From an uncultured Flavobacteriales bacterium (lineage in GTDB: Bacteria > Bacteroidota > Bacteroidia > Flavobacteriales > Crocinitomicaceae), in NCBI GenBank assembly GCA_946478775.1, contig CAMLDR010000226.1:1-6218 (forward strand): a stretch of 6,218 nucleotides of DNA, written 5' to 3'. Position 1 is the first letter of the stretch, and each line of letters starts with the position of its first letter. The notes under the pieces were generated by a model. That model saw only the letters and a list, made by a program, of their open reading frames with translations, was not told the origin of the DNA and did no database searches. This document shows, one piece after another, positions 1 to 6,218 of the stretch. The translations under genes were made by a program, and so were the position numbers.

Positions 1-2
1 AA

Positions 3-3000
3 CTGGAACCAACTACGGGTGCTCCGGATGAACTGGCGGTACAAACGCAGCTGGAGGCCGGTAGAGCAAAGGTCGCGGAACTCAACAAAGAACTCGTAGT
101 AATCACTAAAGGTGTGAGTTCCGTCTATTGGGGGAAAGGAGTTTATTACAACGAAGAAGTGGATGCCTTGTATGTTATTGCAACCACTTATTCTGCCGCT
201 TACCATTACATCCTGACCCGGAAATTTGATGGCTTTTGGTTCTTTGTGGATAGTATAACAGGATGGATTTCCACAATGCAGCAGCGTGATTCGGTAAAGA
301 AGTTCAACCAAATGAACTATACCTACTCTGATGCTTTGATCGATGAACTTTACATAGTATCACAAAACAAGGCGCTCCGGGATAGGGCTAAAGCAGAACA
401 TGAATTAGGAACAGCCTTTACTTTATTGGTGAAGAGCGTGCAGGATAAACTTTTTAAGAGCAGGCCCTTCCATTATGGGATGTATACCAAAGAGACGCGG
501 AACAAGGTGCAGGAATACATCAAAATTCACCAACAGGAAGAAGATCTCCGATCCGATATGTCTACCAACCAAAGAGCATATTACAATTTGACACCATTCT
601 ATACGGAAGATTATTTTACTTCGTCTCAGGTGGATGCCATCAATATGCTCTATGATACCAAAACGTTATATGAACTGCTCTATATGGGGCGAACTGGTTA
701 TGCAACCTGGGATCCACAGCAACGGAAACGGGAAATAGAAGGTGCCATAAAATACAGGAATATGTTTCCAACATGGACACTCCAGGAATGGGTAACTTTT
801 ATGGAAACCGGACGAGCACCTGATGGAGTAGTCATTCCTTATATATGGGATGCAACACAATGGAAATCATATGAGAATGAGAAGAAATATAAATATTTCC
901 TGGCAAGAAGCTATAACCTTGAAGCTATGGAAAATGGTAAAAAACTTCCATCTTCTTCTAGTTGGAAGCCTATGTTTAAGATTCTCTTTGCTTTGGAGAA
1001 CACCAAAAATTACGGGCCATTAGTAAACGGAAAAATTGATTCCTATTGGAAGTTCGAAAAAGCAATGGAAGTATACCAATATCATCTGGATGATGGAAAA
1101 AGCTTCAGAGAGCACATCAAAAAGGATAATATGGAAATTTCATTTAAAGGTTCCTATGAAAAATTCCTGTGGAAACGATCACATGAAATGATGGATCAGG
1201 GAAAGGAGGATTTAAAGACAGAATTATCCAGGTATGTATCAGTGACAGATAATAAAGCATCCGCCGGGAAAGGCATGAAAGCACTTGCAACCGAACTTAA
1301 GCCTATCTATGACCTGATAAAGAATGCTGACTTTAACAGACAAGAAGCTGGAAATGAACCGCATCATTACACCAGATTTGGAAGTTTTTGTGATACAGAC
1401 AATTACAAACGTTACATGAGTCTGGCAACAAAATACGAAATGCAAGCAGTCCAGGCGTTTAAAAAACTTGTTCCCACTAATCCGATGCTTGGGTCCATTG
1501 AATTCGAAGTTGAAAATGATAAACAAATTTATAAAACTAAGGATCAAATCCCTCTGGATGGTGTTTCACGAAGTTCAGAGCTTACAAACATTATCCAATT
1601 TGTAAAAGCTACACAAAACGATCAGCAAAAAGCGGCGGTAATTCTTTACAACATCTACAAGGATCGCTCTGCCGATATCCGAAAATTAGAGGCCATGCTG
1701 AAGGAAAAGCCGGAGAGGGTTTGGCAGTTACATCATGCAATTGAACAAACCAAAGCAGAGTTGGGCTTTGATCAGGAATCCAGTTATGCCACAATGATCA
1801 ATCACTGGAAATCGGAATATGCCGAGGATAAAGATTTTTGGACAGTGGTTTTTCAAATTGGCCTGGGATTGTTGACCATTATTTTCCCGTTTATTGCACC
1901 GATAACAGTACCTATTATAATTACGATTTCCACGGTTGAATTTTCCAAGCATTACGATCAATATAAATTCGAAAAAGCAGCTTCGGGAGGAACTTATAAT
2001 AAGGACGATGCATTAGGAGGACCGCCACCAAGTGTGATTTGGCTGGTTATCGATGTTATTGGAATAGCACTGGATGTTATTGATCTGGGAATTTTGGCTC
2101 GAAGTATTACACGAAGTGCCAAAGAAGCCAAACTAATGGTGGATGGAAGCTTGGTTGTTAATAAAAAGAATATTGATCTCTATCGAGCAAAATTGGAGAA
2201 ATATCTGGATGTAAAGAATCTCAAAAACCCGGCTGATAAAGATAAAATCATTGCAAAATTAACAGACGAAATTCAATTGAGGGAGGCTCAGCGTTTGGAA
2301 TCTGAAAAAATAGCCCGAACAAATTTGCTCCAATCAAAAACGCGTTCACAACTTGGTGAAATCCCGGAACACGTCCTCAAATTATTTAAACAACCGGAAA
2401 TTGGAGAAGTAATGGAGGCCGGAGCCCATCGACTCAAGGAAATGGATTTGTACGATTATGCAATTAAAACATATGCCCCTTCCTATCATACAGCCAAGCA
2501 CCTCAAACTAGCAAAACTCTTCCTGATTGCCGGTGAATCGGATGAATTAGCTGTAGCTATCTCCAAAGTTATTAAAGCCATCGAAAATAAAGGGGGTACT
2601 ATGCTAAAAACAGACCTCTTCTTAGATTATGCACTTGGTGGAACAACCACGCAATACCAGAAATTTTTCAGGAACATTGAAACCTATCATGTCACTCAAA
2701 AACAACTGGATGAAGCTGCCGAAATTGCAGCAAAAAGCACTACTCCTGAAAAAGCCGCCCAGCTGTTTTATGACGAAATAGTGAAAATAACGGACAAAAA
2801 TAAAGTTTTCACCCGCAATCAGCTTGAAAGTATACCTGTTGTTAACAAGGACGAACAAAAAAGAATGATTGCTGACCAGATTGAGGAAAACCGCAGAATT
2901 AAGGAAGACTTGGATGGAGGATCAAAAGAAAATGATAAATTAGGCGAGAGTTATTTGAATGGGGTTAACGATACAAAGAGCTTAGATGATTTACTTAAGA

Positions 3001-3542
3001 ATCCTGATTTTAAAGCTATTTATGATCCATTAGTGAATGGCAATCATGTACAAAAATATGCCCAATATAATGTAACTATTGCAGAAGAATCAGCTTTAAA
3101 ATTATACATTCAAGATGGTTATTATGCTAATTTTAATAACGCATTAGCAGGTGATACACCAATGATATCAGAATATGTTACTATGAGAGATTTGATTATA
3201 TCAGCACATTCAAAATTACCTAAAGAAGTAAGAGTAGTTTATAGAGGTACAGGTATTACAGAATCAACCTTTGCTAAAGGTTTAATAAAGGGACAGCAAT
3301 TTGATTTTAAAGGTCGTTTTACATCAAGCTCTACCGATGAATATGTAGCAGACCTTTTTAGACGAGGTAAAGGAGGAGATGTTATTTGGCAAATTGAATC
3401 AAAAACCGGAATTGATTTAAAATTAATTAATGCTTCTGAATCAGAGATATTATTCAAACCATATACTCAATATGAATTGATTGAAATTATTCCAAGTCCA
3501 AAAACTCCGAATGTATTTATTTATCAAATAAGAGAATTATAA
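3..3542 (+). CDS. Large polymorphic toxin with C-terminal ADP-ribosyltransferase domain, 5'-partial
   Basis: The frame is open from the left edge (base 3), giving 1179 visible residues; residues here are counted from base 3. A GTG at 114 is the first start-like codon, but the 37 codons before it read as ordinary protein, so the true start lies upstream. The body is helical and charged, with no visible signal peptide. Residues about 560-600 (RKLEAMLKEKPERVW onward) precede two hydrophobic stretches, about 613-645 and 678-702, separated by a Gly/Pro-rich loop; these may be membrane-inserting or buried helices. The last ~145 residues form an ART domain: Y1080-R1081-G1082 (NAD-binding Arg), F1106-T-S-S-S-T (the F-x-S motif), and E1146-S-E1148 (the E-x-E of arginine-type transferases). 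The predicted activity is mono-ADP-ribosylation of a target protein; the target is unknown. The middle layout recalls DUF4157 (eCIS-core) cargo proteins, by family memory only. GC drops near 2940. Confidence is high for the ART domain and moderate for the delivery route. Confidence 0.85.
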   Translation: MEPTTGAPDELAVQTQLEAGRAKVAELNKELVVITKGVSSVYWGKGVYYNEEVDALYVIATTYSAAYHYILTRKFDGFWFFVDSITGWISTMQQRDSVKKFNQMNYTYSDALIDELYIVSQNKALRDRAKAEHELGTAFTLLVKSVQDKLFKSRPFHYGMYTKETRNKVQEYIKIHQQEEDLRSDMSTNQRAYYNLTPFYTEDYFTSSQVDAINMLYDTKTLYELLYMGRTGYATWDPQQRKREIEGAIKYRNMFPTWTLQEWVTFMETGRAPDGVVIPYIWDATQWKSYENEKKYKYFLARSYNLEAMENGKKLPSSSSWKPMFKILFALENTKNYGPLVNGKIDSYWKFEKAMEVYQYHLDDGKSFREHIKKDNMEISFKGSYEKFLWKRSHEMMDQGKEDLKTELSRYVSVTDNKASAGKGMKALATELKPIYDLIKNADFNRQEAGNEPHHYTRFGSFCDTDNYKRYMSLATKYEMQAVQAFKKLVPTNPMLGSIEFEVENDKQIYKTKDQIPLDGVSRSSELTNIIQFVKATQNDQQKAAVILYNIYKDRSADIRKLEAMLKEKPERVWQLHHAIEQTKAELGFDQESSYATMINHWKSEYAEDKDFWTVVFQIGLGLLTIIFPFIAPITVPIIITISTVEFSKHYDQYKFEKAASGGTYNKDDALGGPPPSVIWLVIDVIGIALDVIDLGILARSITRSAKEAKLMVDGSLVVNKKNIDLYRAKLEKYLDVKNLKNPADKDKIIAKLTDEIQLREAQRLESEKIARTNLLQSKTRSQLGEIPEHVLKLFKQPEIGEVMEAGAHRLKEMDLYDYAIKTYAPSYHTAKHLKLAKLFLIAGESDELAVAISKVIKAIENKGGTMLKTDLFLDYALGGTTTQYQKFFRNIETYHVTQKQLDEAAEIAAKSTTPEKAAQLFYDEIVKITDKNKVFTRNQLESIPVVNKDEQKRMIADQIEENRRIKEDLDGGSKENDKLGESYLNGVNDTKSLDDLLKNPDFKAIYDPLVNGNHVQKYAQYNVTIAEESALKLYIQDGYYANFNNALAGDTPMISEYVTMRDLIISAHSKLPKEVRVVYRGTGITESTFAKGLIKGQQFDFKGRFTSSSTDEYVADLFRRGKGGDVIWQIESKTGIDLKLINASESEILFKPYTQYELIEIIPSPKTPNVFIYQIREL

Positions 3543-3550
3543 GAAACGTT

Positions 3551-4084
3551 ATGGAAACAATGAAAGATTTATTAACCAGATATATCGCATTTTGTGATGA
3601 AAACGAAAAATTATCCCAAGAGAAAAAATGGCTGGATGAAACCTATTTTCAGGCACACCCAATAAATGATGATGAATGGGATTCGTTAGGGGACACGAAA
3701 AAACAGCTTAAAAGAATAAAGTATTCTATTGCATATCGAAAGACCAAGGGATATCATGACGGAATTTTTGAACCGGAAGAAAGAGTGATTGATTTATACG
3801 AATCCTTAGAATCTTGTTTTAGTAAATTAAGTAATGATTCTTCTGAACTCGGAACCAGGCTTAAGGCTCATTTATTATTAGTAAAAAATACGATCAATCG
3901 TTGTAGGGATGTCAGAGAAATAAAAGATTTTTATTTAAACGAACTTCGGTCTGTGATCATAGATTGTATGAATAGCAATCAGGAGAATTATTTTATTGAA
4001 GATGTGAATATCTTATATTTAAAGATCAAGCTGGATGATATGTTAAACTATCAAACTGGTAAAACCGGTACAAATATTCAATAA
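3551..4084 (+). CDS. Putative immunity protein for the adjacent ART toxin
   Basis: A 177-residue acidic, Lys/Glu/Leu-rich protein, predicted mostly helical, with no signal peptide or membrane segment. The ATG at 3551 lies 8 nt after the toxin stop, so the two genes are almost certainly co-transcribed. No strong Shine-Dalgarno is visible, as is common in Bacteroidota. I do not recognise the family. It shows no macrodomain or DraG-type ADP-ribosylhydrolase motif, so if it protects, binding and blocking the toxin is more likely than reversing the modification. The immunity role is inferred from position (small gene directly after the toxic tip) and from the same arrangement in the two cassettes downstream. 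It has no evident similarity to the protein at 5185-5691, which follows the second ART domain. Confidence 0.6.
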   Translation: METMKDLLTRYIAFCDENEKLSQEKKWLDETYFQAHPINDDEWDSLGDTKKQLKRIKYSIAYRKTKGYHDGIFEPEERVIDLYESLESCFSKLSNDSSELGTRLKAHLLLVKNTINRCRDVREIKDFYLNELRSVIIDCMNSNQENYFIEDVNILYLKIKLDDMLNYQTGKTGTNIQ

Positions 4085-4110
4085 AGATCTTTTTAGGAGA
4101 ACTTACCTGA

Positions 4111-4335
4111 AACGATTGTAACTTAAATCCGAGTTCATATAACAATCAAGCCAAAAGCTTCTCAAAGGCAATGTTGGAAAGAAAAATTAATGCTTATTCA
4201 AATGATAAAATAATTCCTGGACTTAAAGAGTTATACCATGATATTCAAAAGAATTACCCAAATCTAAACATTGAAAACATATCCGTTCAAACATCAGGCG
4301 GAAGTTTTGATTTAAAACCGTTTATTAAATTATAA
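4111..4335 (+). pseudogene. Headless C-terminal fragment of a polymorphic toxin
   Basis: An open frame of 74 codons runs from just after the TGA at 4108-4110 to the TAA at 4333-4335. It begins NDCNLNPSSYNNQAKSF and ends GGSFDLKPFIKL. The only in-frame ATG (4171) would give 54 residues, with no good ribosome site. The preceding frame is closed, so nothing joins it to a larger gene. Its stop lies 4 nt before the ATG of the next small gene, matching the toxin/immunity spacing elsewhere here, and it ends in Ile-Lys-Leu-stop, like the other two toxin ends (REL, EEL). I read it as the last part of a toxin tip whose cassette was displaced or trimmed. The toxin activity cannot be identified: no ART, HNH or other catalytic motif is visible, and the catalytic core may be missing. 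Confidence 0.5.
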
Positions 4336-4339
4336 ATTT

Positions 4340-4687
4340 ATGGAAACTTTGATTTATTCAACAATATATTGTGAGGATTTAAAACCTATTGAAGAAGCAT
4401 TAAGGACTATTTTGATTGAGAACTATTTTAAACGAATTGAACAAGGAACCGTTTTGCTGTATGAAGATGGTCTAAATGAATTATCAATTGAACCTCATAA
4501 TAATTCTTATTATCTGTCGGGGAGAATTAAAAATCGCTTATTAATGAGTCAAGCGCTCATTAATGAAATTGCAAACACATTAAAAAACGCTGGAATTCAA
4601 TTCTCATTAGATTACCAGGAAGAGAACGAAGAAGGAGAAACAACAACTCCGGAGTACAACATTTCAAATAAGATTGATTCTATTTGA
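4340..4687 (+). CDS. Putative orphan immunity protein of the displaced toxin cassette
   Basis: A 115-residue protein starting METLIYSTIYCEDLKPIEEA, with alternating strands and helices and an acidic tail (EENEEGE). The ATG at 4340 follows the headless toxin fragment by 4 nt. I do not recognise the family. Size, acidity and position fit an immunity gene retained after its toxin lost its delivery body; retained orphan immunity genes are well known in Rhs and CDI loci, where they protect against kin carrying the older toxin. No dedicated promoter was found, so expression probably depends on read-through from the large toxin gene. The next cassette starts only about 5 nt past its stop. The function is inferred from context; that it is a real coding gene is moderately to highly likely. 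Confidence 0.6.
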   Translation: METLIYSTIYCEDLKPIEEALRTILIENYFKRIEQGTVLLYEDGLNELSIEPHNNSYYLSGRIKNRLLMSQALINEIANTLKNAGIQFSLDYQEENEEGETTTPEYNISNKIDSI

Positions 4688-4692
4688 TCTAA

Positions 4693-5181
4693 CAAAGATT
4701 TTATACGAATGAATATTATTATAAATTTAATCAGGTATTGATCTCAGGCAGTAATGCAGATGATATTTTAGAATTAAAAAAATTATTAAACCAATCACTA
4801 GATAAAATCCCGTCTAGTCCAGGTAAATATTATAGAGGAATTGGTAAAGATGAAATAGCAATTCTAGATATGCTGAAAGAAGGAGATGAAATACCTTATA
4901 AGAATTTTTTATCAACAACTAGTGAGAGAGAGAAAGCTTTAGAATTTTACTACAATAATGTTCGTAAAACAGGAGACGGAGCCATGATAGAAGTTATTTC
5001 TAAAAGCGGAAAAAGAATTGATCGGTTTTCAGATGCTGTTGAATGGGAAATTTTACATAAAAGCGGGAGTAAATTCAGACTAAAAAGAGTAGACCAAAAT
5101 CACATTGAAAACCTGGATGATGTCGCTATGGAGGGAGCAGCTCCGATAAAATTTAAACTGTACGTAATAGAAGAATTATAA
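4693..5181 (+). CDS. Headless second ADP-ribosyltransferase toxin tip (silent cassette)
   Basis: Open frame of 162 codons after a TAA at 4690-4692; residues are counted from 4693. There is no in-frame ATG before the catalytic Arg. TTG at 4738 is the only plausible start that keeps it, and that would cut off the first helix (FYTNEYYYKFNQ). The ART signature is complete: Y46-Y47-R48-G49, F72-L-S74-T-T-S77, and E117-W-E119. It aligns along its length with the tip of the large protein: the Y-x4-YY-x-FN helix matches Y1035 to N1045 there, R to F-x-S spacing is equal, and both end in a strand and Glu-Leu-stop. It lacks any body or secretion signal. The frame breaks where the ART homology begins, so it looks like a donor cassette for tip exchange rather than an active toxin. 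It could still be translated weakly. It is followed after 3 nt by its presumed immunity gene. Confidence 0.75.
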   Translation, partial: QRFYTNEYYYKFNQVLISGSNADDILELKKLLNQSLDKIPSSPGKYYRGIGKDEIAILDMLKEGDEIPYKNFLSTTSEREKALEFYYNNVRKTGDGAMIEVISKSGKRIDRFSDAVEWEILHKSGSKFRLKRVDQNHIENLDDVAMEGAAPIKFKLYVIEEL

Positions 5182-5184
5182 ATT

Positions 5185-5691
5185 ATGACGATAACAAATA
5201 TTTTAGCAGCATACGATAACAAAAACTTCGATAACGTTGGAGGAGAAAAGTCCTTTTTATGGTTTTTTGAAAGTTTAGAAGCCTGGAATAATTTATCTGA
5301 TTATGAAAAATTGGATAAACGTAAAAAAGACTTGAGAGATTTTGAGACTTTTTTTATTCGCGACGAACAAAGTGAAAAAATATTCAATTATGAAAAATTG
5401 GTTTGTGCTGTTCATGATATGATACATGATATTTTAAAAAACGACCAGAAACAAACGGATTGGGATAATGAATATTTTTTCAGAATAAAAAGTATGCTTT
5501 ATTGTGAATATAAATTCTTAAATCAATTCGATAAGATAAAGAAAATTGGTCATGTTCCATTTTTTATTTTTGAGCCTTTAATTAAGGAAATAGAAACATC
5601 TCAACAGTATAAAGAGTTCGAATTAGATAGGTTATTTGAACGGTATAAAAAGATGTATGAGTTGTTTTTAGAAAAACCTTATGAAGTCTAA
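5185..5691 (+). CDS. Putative immunity protein for the second ART toxin tip
   Basis: A 168-residue protein rich in Phe, Tyr, Asp, Glu and Lys, predicted helical, with no signal peptide or transmembrane segment. The ATG at 5185 begins 3 nt after the stop of the headless ART domain. I do not recognise the family, and no enzymatic motif (macrodomain, DraG-type hydrolase) is visible. Position and size support an immunity role against the ART encoded just upstream. It is very AT-rich (a 60-nt sample within it is about 20% GC), well below the body of the large toxin, consistent with acquisition together with its cassette. The open, full-length frame suggests it is still under selection, or that its toxin lost its body only recently. 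Confidence 0.6.
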   Translation: MTITNILAAYDNKNFDNVGGEKSFLWFFESLEAWNNLSDYEKLDKRKKDLRDFETFFIRDEQSEKIFNYEKLVCAVHDMIHDILKNDQKQTDWDNEYFFRIKSMLYCEYKFLNQFDKIKKIGHVPFFIFEPLIKEIETSQQYKEFELDRLFERYKKMYELFLEKPYEV

Positions 5692-5757
5692 ATTGTATTT
5701 TAATACTATAAAACAAACATTACTTTTAATGGAAAAAGGTATTTAGCTAAACTAAAA

Positions 5758-5904
5758 GATAATCTCCAATTATCCGATGTGTTTCTGGTGGATTTGTCGA
5801 TGATCGTTTCCAAATACATCGGTGAAACAGAAAAGAACCTAGCACACGGAAAAGACTGGAAATTGCCTGCGCGGAATAATTTAACAATTCGTAACATATT
5901 GTAA
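5758..5904 (+). pseudogene. Fragment of an AAA+ ATPase (eCIS-type cluster ATPase likely)
   Basis: Frame +1 reads DNLQLSDVFLVDLSMIVSKY, then IGETEKNLAHGKDWKLPARN and a stop at 5902-5904. The core VDLSMIVSKYIGETEKNL is typical of classic AAA ATPases, from the strand before the pore loop to the helix leading to Walker B. No Walker A precedes it: the frame upstream, to the TAA at 5701, reads unrelated sequence. Walker B (normally ILFFDEADALFG after the GKDW-like segment) is missing. About seven residues also seem lost between EKNLA and GKDW. It is therefore an internal scrap with at least two breaks and cannot be functional. GC is about 42%, like the toxin body and unlike the cassettes. ATPases with this motif are a core part of eCIS (Afp/PVC-like) clusters, often near the DUF4157 cargo gene. 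Related AAA proteins exist elsewhere, so the eCIS assignment is an inference. Confidence 0.6.
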
Positions 5905-6218
5905 AACAATTAGTTATAATTATTTTCAAAAATTTCGTTTTTCTTCCATTTAGGCACTAAATCAGGAAATCAGTTATTTTTATGTCCGGGATTAACAGAT
6001 TGAAATTCAGTTTATTAACTTGTTTTTTGTGCTTTTTTAGTTTGTCCCGATTTGTCCGTTTTGGTACTTGGATGTCCTTGATTTAATCCTTTTTTTGTCA
6101 GAATATTGGGTTCTTATTTCGAACAATATGGAAAACCAATTCGAGTGGCTTTACCGACGCATTAAAAAGAATTCATCAAAGAAAACCGAACGCCTTAAGT
6201 GAACCGGGGCAAGACATA
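5905..6218 (+). other. Non-coding stretch to the right edge
   Basis: No convincing gene was found on either strand. The first ~190 bases are T-rich on this strand, with several T runs but no GC-rich stem that would make a clear terminator. From about 6120 GC rises to about 41%. One frame is open from 6087 to the right edge, passing through FTDALKRIHQRKPNALSEPG, without an ATG. A short ATG frame at 6128-6202 (24 codons) shows no family signal. This may be the decayed or promoter-proximal edge of whatever lies to the right. Confidence 0.5.
5983..6084 (+). repeat. Degenerate TGTCC-(n)-GATT short repeats
   Basis: TGTCC occurs four times within 95 bases (5983, 6043, 6053, 6073). Three copies are followed within one or two bases by GATT (TGTCCGGGATT, TGTCCCGATT, TGTCCTTGATT). 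Spacing is irregular, so this is not a CRISPR or tandem array. It may be the remains of a short dispersed intergenic repeat, or chance in skewed sequence. Confidence is low. Confidence 0.2.

Noticed and set aside
666..3457. Several minus-strand ORFs of 60-100 codons inside the large gene
   Set aside because: They lie fully opposite a long, clearly coding frame, are rich in Cys/Phe/Ile typical of antisense translation, and have no recognisable domain.
4085..4110. AGGAG-like ribosome site near 4096
   Set aside because: No start codon at a suitable distance opens a meaningful frame; the toxin-fragment frame has a TGA at 4108.
5695..5706. Hairpin GTATT-TT-AATAC after the last immunity gene as a terminator
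   Set aside because: Stem is five weak base pairs with a two-base loop and no following T run, so it is not a credible terminator.
5706..5929. Two overlapping minus-strand ORFs of 60-67 codons
   Set aside because: They overlap each other and the AAA+ ATPase fragment on the opposite strand, whose motif is specific; no family signal is seen in either.
5983..6084. CRISPR array from the repeated TGTCC motif
   Set aside because: Repeat unit is only about 10 bases, degenerate and irregularly spaced; there are no spacers of constant length.
5988..6089. Inverted repeat GGATTAA (5988) and TTAATCC (6083)
   Set aside because: Only 7 bp with a ~90-base separation in AT-rich DNA; expected by chance and not at element boundaries.
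6128..6202. Short ATG ORF of 24 codons (MENQFEWLYRRIKKN...)
   Set aside because: Too short, no ribosome site, no recognisable family; another frame through the same bases is equally open.

Overview
The window looks like a polymorphic-toxin locus from a Bacteroidota-type bacterium. The evidence for that lineage is AT-rich DNA, Lys/Asn/Ile-rich proteins, starts without strong Shine-Dalgarno sequences, and a toxin architecture common in that phylum. This is inferred from composition and gene style; no rRNA or other marker gene is present to confirm it. All gene-like features lie on the plus strand.

Layout. (1) From the left edge to 3542 runs one very large gene whose frame is already open at base 3, so its true start lies outside the window. 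It encodes a long helical body with two adjacent hydrophobic segments and ends in an ADP-ribosyltransferase (ART) domain with an R / F-x-S / E-x-E signature. (2) At 3551-4084, 8 nt downstream, is a small acidic helical gene in the position of the cognate immunity gene. (3) From 4111 to 5691 lies an AT-rich stretch of two spare toxin/immunity cassettes. The first is a headless toxin C-terminus (4111-4335) with its presumed immunity gene (4340-4687). The second is a headless ART domain (4693-5181), homologous to the tip of the large protein, with its presumed immunity gene (5185-5691). (4) At 5758-5904 is a broken piece of an AAA+ ATPase that keeps the stretch between Walker A and Walker B. (5) From 5905 to the right edge there is no convincing gene, only a few degenerate TGTCC-type repeats and a return to a higher-GC composition.

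Interpretation. The large protein plus downstream headless tips resembles Rhs and CDI systems, where silent C-terminal cassettes, each with its own immunity gene, are a reservoir for swapping the toxic end of a long delivery protein. The GC content of the large gene falls from about 43-48% to about 28% near base 2940, marking the likely swap point. Two clues suggest that delivery was by an extracellular contractile injection system (eCIS) rather than Rhs or CDI. The middle of the protein has a layout I associate with DUF4157 (eCIS-core) cargo proteins, and the ATPase scrap resembles the AAA+ ATPase of eCIS clusters. The N-terminus, where DUF4157 would sit, is outside the window, so the eCIS link is a testable inference. 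Immunity genes would be notable beside an eCIS cargo, because they imply that the toxin can harm its producer or close kin.
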